A stretch of DNA of 64,000 bases from Amborella trichopoda (GCF_000471905.2 NW_006497557.1:297884-361883); one strand, 5' to 3'; positions 49,300 to 61,370 are shown, counted from the first letter of the stretch. Notes: a model not told the origin generated them from the sequence alone. Numbers and translations are program-made.

Positions 49300-49690
49300 G
49301 TAGGAAGGTGTACTTATAGTGAAGGTGTACTCTTGCAAATAAGCCACCCACTTAGCATGTCTTGCACTCAACTTCTTTTCGCTATTAATATGCTTGAGTA
49401 TATCATGGTCAGTGTAGAAAACAAACTCCCCGTGAATCAAATAGTGTCTCAAATGGCGAAGAGCTTAAATGGTAGTATAGAACTTAATGTCATATGAGGT
49501 GAATATTGTCGCTTCGCATCATTGAGTTTCTCATTGAAAAATACAATAAATCTCTTCTCTTGACTCGGCACTGCTTCAATTCCCACATGAGAGGCATCAC
49601 ACTCTACCTTGAATGACTTATTGAAGTTAGTTGATGTATTACATTGTGATGTATTACGCCAGTAATATATTTCACAGACAATATATTTGC
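49300..49690 (-). mobile_element. Ty3/gypsy fragment (end of reverse transcriptase and RNase H), fossil
   Basis: The - strand frame contains FKVECDASHVGIEAV and FFNEKLNDAKRQYSPH, the well-known Ty3/gypsy motif at the start of RNase H (usually ECDASGVGIGAVLSQ...FSEKL). Further homology runs left to about 49300. It is a scrap of a broken element. No LTR could be assigned. Confidence 0.8.
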
Positions 49691-50104
49691 AGGCATCCAA
49701 ACGACCCCTTATTGTATGTCAGTATGAAACCGTGATAAAGAGTTAGCAGTGGCCAAAATGGCTTAGCCCAGAGTAAAAGAAAACATCAATTAAAAAAACC
49801 AATTTGCCATGACACTCACACTAGTAAGCTGCACGTGCTTCACATGTGTACAGAAATATTACTTATTTTAAAATACTAGAGTTTAATCATTATAATTGTC
49901 TAAATGAAATTTATCTATGAAATATGAAGTTAGCATGCTTGCTCTAGGATTAAAAAGGAAAAAAAGAACTCGATTGTCACACTTTATAATTTACAACTTT
50001 CTATGTTGCATTCTTAATAACTATCAATTGAATATAAAAGAGTTTGGAGTATGAAAATATTTTAACTTTTAAATACACCATACACGTTTTACTAAGCACA
50101 TCAA

Positions 50105-52330
50105 TTGTATTTTTTTTTTTTTTGGGTAAGTCAGTGGGGGAGAAGACCCCCAATCCCTTTTTTATTATTAAAATTTAATAAGAAATAGTTCATTATTTTA
50201 CAGCCCTATAATAGGGCAGTTGTACCAAATAATGAAGTAAAACAAGGAAAATAAAATCCGGTGGACAAAAGCGCCATATAGTAGCTTCAGAACTAAAAGA
50301 TGCTTTCTTAACAAGAGCATCGGTTACCATATTGGCCTCACAAAAAATATGGGAAATTGACCATATACGATTTGAAAGTCTACTTCGACAGTTTGTTGCA
50401 ACGAATGGCATTCACCAATAAAGATGAATCACTTTTTACTTGGAGAGAAAAGCAATTCTCCTAAATGGCTAGACAAATACCTTTTTCAAGGGCAAGAAAC
50501 TCAACATAATTATTAGAGACATATCCAAATGACTTAGAGAAGCCATCAACAAAAGCACCATTACTATATCTGATAACACTACTAGCACCTGCCAAAACTA
50601 GGTTCTATAAAGAAGCACCATCGATATTTAACTTAAAATACTGGTGATCAGTGAATGACCATACGACCAGGATAATGGATCTAGGTTTCTGTTGACACCA
50701 TGTAATTTAGAAATTATCAATAATTAATCTCTTCGATGAATTAAAAACCCATTTTTTTGCGTCGCCAACTCGTTAAGATGAGACAAAATTGGCTTAACAA
50801 TATATTCCCTTCTTGTAGACTTTGACTGAAAGATTATTCTATTTTGGTAATCCCATAAGAACCAAATTGTTGTAAAAAAAATAGAAGTCAAAATATTACG
50901 AAGACCATCTGATTTAATTCTAAAGGCCAACTCGCTTCTCAACATGACAGGAGCCGAAATACTAAGGCTAAACTGCTTACCACACCGCCATGCGACTGAT
51001 CTCCATACACTGCAAGAATACACAGTGAAATAATAGATGACAAATACTATCATCATTGGTACTACAAAAAAGGCATACCGGATCCTAATTAGTACCACAC
51101 CGATTAAAAACTACAATGGGTAAATGATTATGGAGAACCAACCGAGAGAACCATTTGGCTCTAGGATAACATTTGGAGAACCATTTGCCTCTAGGATAAC
51201 ATTGCAAGATCAAAGAGCTCGGAAAATAAGCTATAATGAACCTTTATCTCGAATAAAATCTCACGCCTCTTTAATTGAAAACAAATGATTAGTGGAGTGC
51301 ATCCATACTAAAAAAACCTTTTTAGGTTGTAAAGGTATAATGTAATTCTTAACCTTCCCCATAAACTGACAAGAGGAGCTAAAGTGGGTGAAGGAAGACT
51401 GCCCTGATAACAAAGTCCGCTGTAATCAGAGACTTTCCACCCAACAAAGTCCCCCAAATCCTCATGTACACTGCCACCATAGAAGTCCCATATAGGTTGC
51501 CATCTACCAAAAAATTCAAGAGCTAGCCATCACCAATAATCCAATGGACCTTATCCTTTAGGTGAGATAAACCCAATAGAATACCCTTCCAAGCCTAGAA
51601 GTACCACGATTTCTCCTTGACCTCCCAAATTGAATTATTCCTGAAATATCTGTGCTTAAAAAATCGAGCTAAGGGAGACGAGGGACCTACCAAGATTCTC
51701 CATGCCACCTTCATCATTCCTGCAATATTAAAATCTATAATATTACGTATCCTTAGCCCCCCCTCTTCCTAAGGCATGCAAACTGTCTTCCATTTCACAA
51801 GGTGAACCCCTGTTTTTACTCCACACCTTCCCATAAAAAATTCGTTTTCAACCTTTCAATCATATTGCAAGTTCGTTTTGGTAGAATAAAAGATAAAATC
51901 TAGAAGATAGAAGATGTGCTTAGTACTGATTTCAGAAACTGTAATCGACCTGGATAGGATAAACAAAGAGCTTGCTATGTACCAATCTTGCCAATAACCT
52001 TGCCCATCAAACTGTGGTAATTTATGTGCTTTTAAGACCATAGAATAGAAGCAAACCAAAGTATCTAACCTGAAAGTAACCTTCTCCAATGTCCAACTTC
52101 CTAAAATAGTGGATCGAACACTCTGTGTTGTATAAAGCTTCTGACCAGTAGTGAGTTCAAAGATTGAAATAATCCATTTCATCATAATGGCAGAGGTAAT
52201 AGATGCTTTGCAAATCATTAAAGCGTCACTAAAATAAATGAGAAACCCCGAATTTTCTTGCATTCTGCTACTTTCTATCTTGCAAAAGTACAACCATCTA
52301 CTCTGTTAGATTGTGCACAGTCTCTGCGAA
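50105..52330 (-). mobile_element. L1-type LINE, 3' part with RNase H, antisense (copy 2)
   Basis: Counterpart of 41235-43480. It starts with a T-rich run (near 50108-50123), the RC of the LINE poly(A) tail. It keeps a reverse transcriptase piece (SDALMICKASITSAIMMKWI near 52200), linker IWFLWDYQNR (near 50850) and an RNase H piece (near 50250-50410). Broken in several places. Confidence 0.85.
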
Positions 52331-52914
52331 CCTATCGAGTTCATGGCCTACATTTCTTCGGCAATGGCACCTACCTCGAGCAGCCATGACGATTGACAAA
52401 GCCCACCAACTGTAGCTCTGATACCATATGGTGCAAAATCGACACTGAAAAGTGTAGATGCTACGTCTAAGGGTGAGACAAATTGAAATCCACTATACTG
52501 ATGCGAATTGCATCACATATTTTGGGACATGGAGTTCCTTCTCTAAACTCCTTGTCTAGAATCCCATTTAAATCAACTCTCCAGATCCAAATCACCTGTG
52601 GATCATCCTATTTGTATTACATAGCTAAACCATAGTCCGATAAGAAATGTTTAAGAGCGACTGAGACTTTCTCTCATTATAAAGGATACCACCAAAATTC
52701 ACCCTCTTAATTACTTCTTTACAAGAAACCAGTTGCTCTCTAAGAAGCTCACTTACCCGTTTTCATAATATTTATCTTTGTTGTCTTTGCTGGGAAAAAT
52801 TGTAATCACCATCATATTTCTCCACCTTAATCAATACATTCACATATTTCACCTTATGCTTTTATTGAATGCACAACTTAGGCCTTCTAGTAAACCAAAT
52901 ACTCTGGTACCACT

Positions 52915-53304
52915 TGTTAGGTTCTAAATACCACCCTTTTAGATGCTAGAATCATGAACTCGCAATATTAGAATCCCACTAGGATTGTGAACTCAACTTA
53001 TCACAAACAAAATAAGCAAGTACAAACCACAATACGAGCATGAGAAATAAAGTATGAAAACATATATACAACAAGAATACTAAAATTTACATGGTTCACC
53101 TATAAGAGGCTTCAACCACAAGCTTGGCAAACTGAATTCCATTATACCGTTGAGAGTTTCATAACATAATTTTTCAGAGTTACCTCTGTAACTCTTGTCA
53201 ACTTATATTTAAATACCATAAGTTTCTGTTACCAATTCTCAAATCTTATAAATGAACTACAATGTTGACTTGACAATATTGTTCTTAGTGAGAAAACTAG
53301 GACA
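52915..53304 (-). mobile_element. LTR of a copia-type fossil, antisense (copy 2)
   Basis: Second copy of the LTR at 44069-44457, from TGTTAGGTTC to CTAGGACA, carried along by the segmental duplication. Confidence 0.5.
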
Positions 53305-53333
53305 TTGTCTTTAATATACAATAGTTTTTAAGT

Positions 53334-53836
53334 GGGAGTGGTTTCTATAAGGTTGCGACCTCAGACAATCCAATTAAGGTTCACCCCCAAATTTTATCAT
53401 AACATGTAATTTTGGTGTAAATGTTTTCTAGGATTATCTCAAAATCCATTTTCATATCTAATTATAAAACTTTAAACTCCAAAAATGGCTAACACCCTTC
53501 ACATTGTGGTTTCCATTCCCACCACTAACACCCTCCACTAATACCTTCAAAAAAAGCTAACTCCTAATCTACTTGAAAAACTGGGTAATGGGCCTATCTT
53601 CCCCACAGGATTACCTCCAACAAAAAAAAAAAAAGAAAAAAAAGGAAAAAAAAAAGAAAAAAAAAAAGAAAAAAAAAAAAAGATACACTATTTTCATGAC
53701 CTAAAATATTTTAGTTTTTTTTTCATATCCATACAACTCAATGTCAAGATGATGAAGTAGAGGTTTTTCAATAATAAAAGCCCTTTTTTGATGGATTTTT
53801 GAGGTGCATCCTTGCAACCTTATATGAACTTCTTCC
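53334..53836. mobile_element. B-type Mutator-like MITE (second copy from duplication)
   Basis: Counterpart of 44487-44945 including the same TTTTTAAGT flanks. It therefore came with the segmental duplication and not by a new insertion. It carries an expanded A-rich tract at 53618-53683. Confidence 0.85.
53618..53683. repeat. A-rich low-complexity tract
   Basis: Runs of A separated by single C or G bases. Much longer than the matching place in copy 1 (near 44770). Confidence 0.9.
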
Positions 53837-54307
53837 TTTTTAAGTACTAGCTATGTTTATTTTTTTTCGTCAATGCAAAATTCAATTATTCAAAATACTT
53901 TATTTGTGCATTTCATTCCTCTTGAATTTATTTGTTATTCTTTTTAATGTTTTAATGTATAGTAGCAAACCAATTTCCTAATATTTTCAATTGTCTTAAA
54001 ATTTGGTGAAGCATTTATTTAATATATGCTCATAACATTTGTAAAAAAAACAAAACAAAACAAAACAAAGATTTTTTTTTAAGAAGTTTCAGTTTTAGAA
54101 TATTTTAAAAATATGTTGTCTTAGTCACAGAATTAGGAAAACCATCTTTATTTCTTTAATTTACACACATTTTAGTATTTTAAAATTCATGCCTATTCCA
54201 CTTTCAGATATTTTCATAATTTCCTTTATAAGTGTAATTATTGGTTTTCTATTCTTTTTGTTTTTAACTTCTAAATTTCAAATGCATTTAAAATGAATCA
54301 TAAAGCA

Positions 54308-55752
54308 TATATGGACTACAATAAAGCATATAATTCGTAAAATATGACCTAATATTATAATAAAAGATGATGTTGTTCTTCATCTTGGTTACATTTGTGC
54401 CATTGATTGAATTCGCGTGACAATTCATTGACTTGATCTAGGAACAAACCATCTAAATGAGTGGGCACCTGAGATTAACTCATAGTTTTAATCAATAAAT
54501 TGTTTTAAAAATAATTAGTCAAAGAACCATAAAATTTTACAATATGTATTTGCATTAAATAATTGACAATAAAGTTGAACAATACAAGTTATTTCCATAT
54601 GATAATAATAAATTTACAATCAATTGAATATAATTCACAATGTTATGATATTAAAAATATTATGTAATGAAAATGAAATTGTTGTTTATATTTTATAATT
54701 ATTTTACTATAACAAATCAAAAATATCTTATAATATCATCAAATTTAAAAAATCTTATTTACAACTATAAGAAAAATAATACATGACATGATTTATAACG
54801 TAAATAAATAAAATACAAGATTTGGTTATCAATATATAACTATTAATTATAATAGTGTAGTAAACACGATTAAAAAATTATTAGAAAAGGCTTCCATATC
54901 ATATGATTAAAATTAAAAATAAAACCACCAATAAATTCTAATGCTATTATATTAAAAAAATTCAAAAAAACTTTACCCAAAAAAAAGAAAAAATGAGGAT
55001 GTCAATTTTTTTTAAAAAAACAGCTATTGGCAATATGCACAATAGCTACAAAAAAACAAAAAAATAAAAATAAATATTGTAATAAAACCTATCAAAAAAC
55101 TATTTTACTAATAAATAGCAAAAAAATTTATATGGCCGTTTTTTAATTTGATACGCTAGTTAATTTCTTTAATTAAAAAATATGTTGATGAGGCTCGACA
55201 TGTTAATTTAGAGACATGACGTGCTCATTTTCGTATGGATGCTAAGCGTATGGTTTGCATGGCTATTAGGTTTGTTCTCATGTGGTCAATATGGACGATG
55301 GCTTGCACGCTGCTGAAGGTGCAACAGTGAGAATTGTCCCACATCCAAAATATCAAGGGGCTTTCATGTCTATAAAAGACGTGAGGACGAGTACATGACC
55401 AGCTCGTAAATGAATGGGATATGGGATAAGTTATTGTGAGTGGTAATGTTATGAGAATTGGCAGTTTAGGGCGGTTCATTGTAGAGAATCGTTGATTCTC
55501 TTTTAGAACCGGGTGAACTGATTTTCCGTCTCAACTCGAATTGACACGGGGTGACCGATTCTCGTGCACCCCGTTCTCGTGTCAAATCACTGACAGTAAC
55601 CATAGTTTGATTGGGCTTGTTCAACCTGCTTTGAATTGGCATGTTCAGACTTTTGGCTCTAGTTTTAGTCATAAAGATCTTTCATTATAATAAATGCAAC
55701 AATAGTATTAGAGTAAGCAATAATTAACCCAAAGCCTTCTTGAATTTTGTAT
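54308..55752. other. AT-rich intergenic sequence
   Basis: No gene recognised. The part 55180-55690 is less AT-rich and has an imperfect palindromic stretch around GAGAATCGTTGATTCTC (55484-55500), possibly part of an unidentified repeat. Confidence 0.4.
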
Positions 55753-55928
55753 TATGAGTACTATGGGTCAAACATGTCACCCAAGATCTTTCTAAACTTT
55801 TTTAAATTGCTATGGGTCTGAAGAATATCAGGAATGAATTTATGAGTACTATGGGTCAAACATGTCACCCAAGATCTTTCTAAACTTTTTTAAATTGCTA
55901 TGGGTCTGAAGAATATCAGGAATGAATT
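55753..55928. repeat. Perfect tandem duplication, 2 x 88 bp
   Basis: The unit from TATGAGTACTATGGG to CAGGAATGAATT occurs at 55753-55840 and again at 55841-55928 with no difference seen, so it is very recent or an assembly artefact. Confidence 0.95.
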
Positions 55929-56356
55929 GTTCGGTCAGGGAACCCCCTAGATAATGGGATCACATGCAACATGTTTAATGCATACTACTTAATATGACCT
56001 AATATATAAGCTCCATTATCATTGAATTAAAATAAATCAACTTATTTGATAATCTGGTTAGAAATAACCAATTCATTGCCTAACATGCTTTTAATAAAAT
56101 TTGTTGGCATTGATATTATGCCCTTTTCCTTTTATTTTTCTGATAATTGTTTAATTTTTAGCTTTAGTTAATTTCTGCCCTCATTCACTGCTTAGATATT
56201 TCTAAGATCATGATATTTTGAGATAGCTAGTTTGCGATATCAAAAATACAATATGACTTTCCTTCTAGTTTCTGTGGTGACTTTGACACTAATTATTGTC
56301 TGCAAAGTATATATGTTATGTAACATTGGTACTTATATTAATTTAATGATTACTAG

Positions 56357-56686
56357 GAACCAATTCTTCCAGGTAGCTTTCTTCGAGCTCGAGCTATAGG
56401 ACTGATGCCCATGATTGACCAGGTATTTGATTACTAGAGGAGAACATGCAGAATTCAAACTCTTGGTCTTTTTCACTTTTCCAAATTTATTTAGTTATCA
56501 ACGATTATCTGAATGTATTTTGTCGTTTCTGGGCATGGAAAAAAGGGTGAGAAGGATGAAAAGATAATTGCAGTGTGTGCGGATGATCCAGAATATCGAC
56601 ACTACACTAACATCAAAGAACTCCCTCCTCACCGTCTACAAGAGATTAGGCGATTCTTTGACGAACAAACTGCTCCCCTCACATAG
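56357..56686 (+). CDS. PPA: Soluble inorganic pyrophosphatase, two C-terminal exons (partial gene or relic)
   Basis: Soluble pyrophosphatase hydrolyses pyrophosphate to phosphate in the cytosol. Exon 56357-56422 reads [20 protein letters not shown] followed by DQ. Exon 56546-56686 reads [19 protein letters not shown], then [19 protein letters not shown] and a short tail QTAPLT before TAG. The exons join in phase 0 across a 123-bp GT-AG intron, at the position used in plant genes. The preceding exon with the metal-binding DNDPMD motif was not found within 2 kb to the left. The usual C-terminal 35-40 residues after FFEDYKKNE are replaced by six unrelated residues. It is probably a fragment or decayed copy, unless further exons lie beyond the repeats at 49-54 kb. 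Confidence 0.85.
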
Positions 56687-57334
56687 TTTGAAATTACAGT
56701 AATTCATTAAAACTGTATGGTATGTGATAGGGGGGGGTTTATTTCTCTTCTTATTTAAGTAGGTTTAACATGTGGTATGTGCTACAGGGATCTTTATGCA
56801 ACCTACATCTTGAAAAGCTTGAGACGTTAATGGACCATACGATTGGATATCTATGGATTATCAAAAGATACTATATAATAATTCATATTCTTTATTTCAT
56901 AAAATCACTTGGACTATTATTCATTTGATGTGCCAATAGTTGAATAAATCCATCCTGCTATTGCTTTTTCATTTTTTATTTATTTCAAATTTGTCGCTTG
57001 ATCTTTGCTTTACAATACATTTGTGGCGTTATATTTCTTGTTTGGCTAAATTCACCTTAGAAGAGGTTCAGATTTTGTACGTGCTTTGCCATGTACAAGT
57101 CTTTTTGGCTTATCAATTCAGTACTTCGAACTAATATATATGGCCAAAAAAACAACTATTGTTGTTGGGCCTTGGGCTACATATAAATATTGATAATTGT
57201 AAATGTTTTTTTCGTGCTTGAGATTCCTTTCTTGGCTTTCCATTTATTGGAACCTAGAAACATAGTTAGGATTCATCGAATGTTTCTTTTATTTCTCTCT
57301 TCTATGCATAAGTATCCATCCTATGGTCTCGTCA
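56687..57334. other. 3' flank without recognised features
   Basis: No gene or repeat recognised. A G run near 56731 is simple sequence. Confidence 0.4.
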
Positions 57335-57707
57335 TAGGGATGACAATGGCAGAGTGGCCTGGCCGGGCTTTGCCCTAAAACACTAGGACGACTTGGACCG
57401 CATAATGTGGTCTGCGGGCCAGGCTACGGATGGGCAACTATGGCCCCTAGGTTAGAGCTAGGTCGCTTTTGGGTCAAGGCTGGCCTGGTTTAGCTCGATC
57501 CGCCCTCTTATTTCTTGTTGTATTCTTTTTTTATCTTTAAATTTTATTTGGCATAGCCTAGCCTGGCCCAACCTTGATAGAGGGCGAGGTGCTAGGCCTC
57601 GTCCAGGGCTTCTTTTGCCCGGCCAGGGCTTAAGCAGGCCCTATGGGGACATGGGCTGAGCTAGGGTCAAGGCTGGCCTGGCTTAGGTTTGGACATTGCT
57701 AGTCCTA
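57335..57707. mobile_element. MITE with GGGATGNCAATGG-type ends
   Basis: The left end is TAGGGATGACAATGGC. The right end read inward is TAGGACTAGCAATGTCC. The interior is GC-rich with GGCCTGGC and CTAGGC words. Small plant elements with ends of the GGGATGGCAATGG kind are common. No coding capacity. Confidence 0.55.
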
Positions 57708-58009
57708 TCTCTTCATCACATTCATACCCATAAATAGGACTTGATGAGACATGCACATGTGACCACATGATTTGTATGGTCACATGGATGACAAAATTCC
57801 TTCCCCAACAATTGTAGAGCAAGCTAGTTAAAATGCCCTTTGGGCAGGTATTTTCGTACACACCAAAAGGAGATAAAATGAAAAAAAGAGGGTAAAAAAG
57901 ATATTAAAACATGGATCGGCTGCTTGGTTCGGCCCTCCTTGTACTTATCTCGGTCCTCCTTTGTACCAAATTGGTCGGCCAAAGGCGGTCTATGTGAAAG
58001 TAAAATTAA

Positions 58010-58397
58010 GGGTGTGGTTTGTATGGAGTCTAGGCTCTAAACAATCAAGAGACTACCTTCAAATAGTGTTGAGCAATGTGGTTTTAATATTGGAAATCTT
58101 TGTGATAGCCTTAAAATATATTTTCATATTTGTTTATAAAGTTTAAAGTTTAAAAAATAGTGTAGTTCGACATATCTATGAAAACTTGAAAATCGTGAAA
58201 ATTGATGGTCCAAAAATGCTATACAAAATGCACTATTTCCAAAACTTGAAATCAATTTTTTTCTCATGCCTAGGCATCTTGATGTCGAGATGATCAATTT
58301 GAAGATATTTGGGCATCAAACAACCTCTTCTAGTGAGATTTTTGAGGTAGGCTCAAATTTGATCGTTTAGAGTCTGGGCTCTGTATAAACTTTTCCC
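58010..58397. mobile_element. A-type Mutator-like MITE with 9-bp duplication
   Basis: A 388-bp element starting GGGTGTGGTTTGTATGGAG and ending GGCTCTGTATAAACTTTTCCC. Flanks TAAAATTAA and TAAGATTAA agree at 8 of 9 positions. Long inverted ends, no coding capacity. Confidence 0.88.
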
Positions 58398-58613
58398 TAA
58401 GATTAAAATTGATAAAATAGGAGAGAAAAATTGCATAAATTATTTCATTCTATGAAATATTTGTAAAATTAACATAGATCAACAAAAAAATTATATTATA
58501 GAAGGGAATAATGGGTTTGGAAAAGAATATCATTGATTCTCAATTCGGTCGAAAGAGGTATAAAAAATATGACCAAGTCGAATGTTCCCAATGAGTGTCG
58601 ACTATTTTTAAAA

Positions 58614-59009
58614 GGGTGTGGCATGTATAAGGTTGAACAATCCAATTAAGGGGCACCTCCAAATTTTATCATAATATGTAGTTTTAGTGTAAAACATTCT
58701 TAGGATTATTTGAAAATCTATTTATATTTCTATTTATAAAATTTTACAGTCTAAAAATGGTTAAAATCAAGGAGATCTATAATCTTATAAATTTTTTTGA
58801 AAGTGGACAGTCTAGATAATGTGTGGCAAGATGCATTATTCCTGGGAGTCAAAAATTATTTTATTTATTTTTTCATATCCATATATCTCGATACTGAAAT
58901 GATCAATTAGAGGGTTTTTTACCTTAAAACTACATTTTCTGATGAATTTTTGAGGTGCTTCGCTAATTTTACATTTTAAGGTTGCAACCATGTATATAAA
59001 CATTTTTTC
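58614..59009. mobile_element. B-type Mutator-like MITE with 9-bp duplication
   Basis: A 396-bp element starting GGGTGTGGCATGTATAAGG and ending GGTTGCAACC...TATATAAACATTTTTTC. Flanks TTTTTAAAA and TTTTTAAAT agree at 8 of 9 positions. Confidence 0.85.
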
Positions 59010-59289
59010 TTTTTAAATATCAACAATTTTTCAATCCCTTGGCGAAACCATATCCATTCATTAACGCTTTCAAGATATAGGGCTCTCTTCTACATGAATG
59101 TTGAATGCATCTACCCTAAATTATTGCTTTATGTAAATAGAAAACCGTTAGATAGATTTAGTAGTAGTCCTCTCTATCTCTATCAGACCATTTCTTGTGT
59201 TTCGACACACATGTTATTTTCTTTTTAATAGTGACAACAAGAGCCCCTTCATCACATTATTTACACTGCCAATTTTCAATAATTTCTAT

Positions 59290-59480
59290 TATTTATATAT
59301 CTAGTAGAATTGCATTATTTTAAGAGGTTTAAGTTTCACAATTATAGGGGAAAAACAATTGTTTAGGCCACAACAAACTTTTCTCGCACCAATGCTACAT
59401 CTTTTAGTATAATTTAAAGGCGCACCTTACTTAGATTGTTTAAGGTTGATACCTTATACAAATGGCACCATAAAAAAAGA
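59290..59480. mobile_element. Right part of a B-type MITE
   Basis: AAGGCGCACCTTACTTAG, ATTGTTTAAGGTTGATACC and ACAAATGGCACC match a B-type right end. The left part is not recognisable. Confidence 0.5.
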
Positions 59481-60240
59481 AAGTTCAAACCACTTTCAAT
59501 TGGACCACGATTGTACCGTATGACATAGCATCATGTAATGCAAATAATTTTGTGATTATTTATTTTATTATTAAAATTTGAAATTTTTTAAAATTTAATG
59601 GAAATAAATTAGTGAAATTTTATTTTATTATTGCTTTTGAAATACAAATAAGGAATTCATAAATGGGTAGGGTTTTAGGTGCTTCAAAGCATGCCGCAAT
59701 TAGAATGAGTCCACCCTTCCGAAATTCATTATTTTGGAGATGGAATTTAAATTTTAAAAAGTTTACTATGATCATATACCCAAAAGAAAATGGTTTTGAG
59801 AATTAAAAATCATGTGTTTTGTATTTTTTTTATCAACAATAGCGATCACCTAATTTGAGCCCTTGAAGATTGGCTTGAGGAGGAAATGCATTTCCGCTGA
59901 TATGGGATATGATTTGGGTCTTAAACCTTGAAGGTAAAAAATGGGTCATCTAATTCGCATCATTTTAGAGCTCCTAAATCTCTTCAAAATTAGGCAGCTG
60001 CCTTACCAAAAAAAAAAAAAAAACACACACAAACATACACCCAATTTAGAATAGCCCAATATTTCATTGCGCATATATAAGTTCATAATATTAGGAAATT
60101 TCAGATTCTCAATTTTTTTCAAAAGAAGCCAAAAGCTTAAATAGTTCACATAAAAAGAGAAAGATGATAGAACTACAATTTACAGTAACCTCAAGGAGTC
60201 GTCCCAGAAAACAAACCCCCTAATAATAAGCACCTAAAGA
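59481..60240. other. Intergenic sequence
   Basis: AT-rich, with an A run at about 60008-60023. The part next to 60240 is probably the 3' UTR of the - strand gene that follows. No other feature. Confidence 0.4.
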
Positions 60241-61107
60241 TTATAACTCAGAAAGTGACATAGAAAATAACAAGAAACTCGAAGGCGTAGTCCCATGACT
60301 CGGACTCGAACTCGAACTCGGTAAAGACTTATCGCAGCTAAAGAACAAATCGCCGTCCGACTCAGCGCCGTTAACCTCTTGGGTCTCAAGTGGTCTCAAC
60401 GCCGTTAGATTCCTCACATCCCATGTGGCTAGTTTTGGCTTACTCCCCAAATGATCGGCGATATCTTGAACCTCCGTCTTGACACGTGGAACGTGATTAG
60501 GCGACCGAGCCCACTCACAGTGTGAGTCCGTTGATTCGCCGGAATCTTTTCTGAAATCTTCAACGTAAAATTTCATATTGCCGGAAAAGTCGCCAAAGAA
60601 GTAGTTCTTGCGTGAACGATGCATGGGAAAGAAGCAGGGTTGGTTCTTGCTTGAACCATGGGTGGAGCGGGGCTTCCACACGAAACGATCGGAGTTTCTT
60701 TGAGCGTCTCGCTTGACATAAGGAACCCCATTTGGCAATGAAGCCCACTTGTAGTCGGATCCAGTCAACTCACCGGAATAGTTGACGGAATCCTCGTCGG
60801 AGAAGTGGGTTTCATAGGAAACTTTGCCAGAGTAGTTCTTGACTGAACCTTTAGAGTGGTTACCAGAAAAGAACCGATAGGTAATCTTGCCTAAATGATG
60901 GTTGCCGCGGGGCTTCCCCTGGTAAGGATCACCCATTCTTTGAAGCCCTGTCTTGACAGAAAGAGTGCCACTAGGTGATGAAGCCCATCTATTGTCAGAG
61001 ATCATCAATTGGTTGGAATAATTGCCGGAGTTCTTCCTGGTTGAAGTGCGTTTCCCGCAAGCCAGGCAGCCTTGACAGCGAAGTTTCCTGAAAATGGAGA
61101 CAAACAA
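60241..61107 (-). CDS. Unrecognised protein with three ~80-residue internal repeats
   Basis: An open frame of up to 288 codons, uninterrupted, on the - strand. The frame opens with TTG at 61107, while a good splice acceptor (CCATTTTCAG) puts a possible exon start at 61087. The first in-frame ATG is at 61005 (MISDNRWASSPSG), giving 254 residues. Three units show a Trp (residues 41, 121, 199 of the long frame) in a WASSPSG/WASLPNG/WARSPNH motif, a VK nine residues on, and KPR/KPR/KPK exactly 24 residues after the Trp; between units lies a F-F...SG-rich linker. The N-terminal part has CQGCLACGKR and the C-terminus is Ser-rich with a hydrophobic end. No known domain, no signal peptide. Basic overall. 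Function unknown; probably a real gene because the frame is long in AT-rich surroundings. Confidence 0.6.
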   Translation of the reverse strand: MFVSIFRKLRCQGCLACGKRTSTRKNSGNYSNQLMISDNRWASSPSGTLSVKTGLQRMGDPYQGKPRGNHHLGKITYRFFSGNHSKGSVKNYSGKVSYETHFSDEDSVNYSGELTGSDYKWASLPNGVPYVKRDAQRNSDRFVWKPRSTHGSSKNQPCFFPMHRSRKNYFFGDFSGNMKFYVEDFRKDSGESTDSHCEWARSPNHVPRVKTEVQDIADHLGSKPKLATWDVRNLTALRPLETQEVNGAESDGDLFFSCDKSLPSSSSSPSHGTTPSSFLLFSMSLSEL

Positions 61108-61235
61108 GGATTTAGAATTCTTTGATTTTCGTTCTTTGAAAGGAGATAAAGAAGATAGTTGTTTTTGGGATTTCTGCTAGGTAGTCATGGTGCTCGCTCT
61201 CTCTTTTGTTGTGAGAAAGATTCCAATGATAGTAG

Positions 61236-61370
61236 ATTCCAAGCTCTGCCCTTCTTTTCTCTCTGCAATAGATGCCAAAGAGAGTAGACCGTCTTTCTCT
61301 CTCTCTCTCTCTCTTGATTCTAGGCTCTCTCTCCTTCTTGCAGTAGATGCCCAAGAGAATGCGTTTAGGG
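61236..61370. repeat. Duplicated leader segment upstream of the repeat-protein gene
   Basis: Two units, 61236-61290 and 61315-61370, share GATTC...AGGCTCT, a CTTCTT stretch and GCANTAGATGCC. They are separated by a CT microsatellite (61293-61314). Relative to the - strand gene this is upstream, probably 5' UTR or promoter. Confidence 0.6.

Larger units (their letters stand above)
49887..54307. repeat. Segmental duplication, copy 2
   Basis: Direct copy of 40998-45465, 8.9 kb downstream, in the same orientation and element order. It begins ATCATTATAATTGTCTAAA and ends AAAATGAATCATAAA. Confidence 0.92.
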
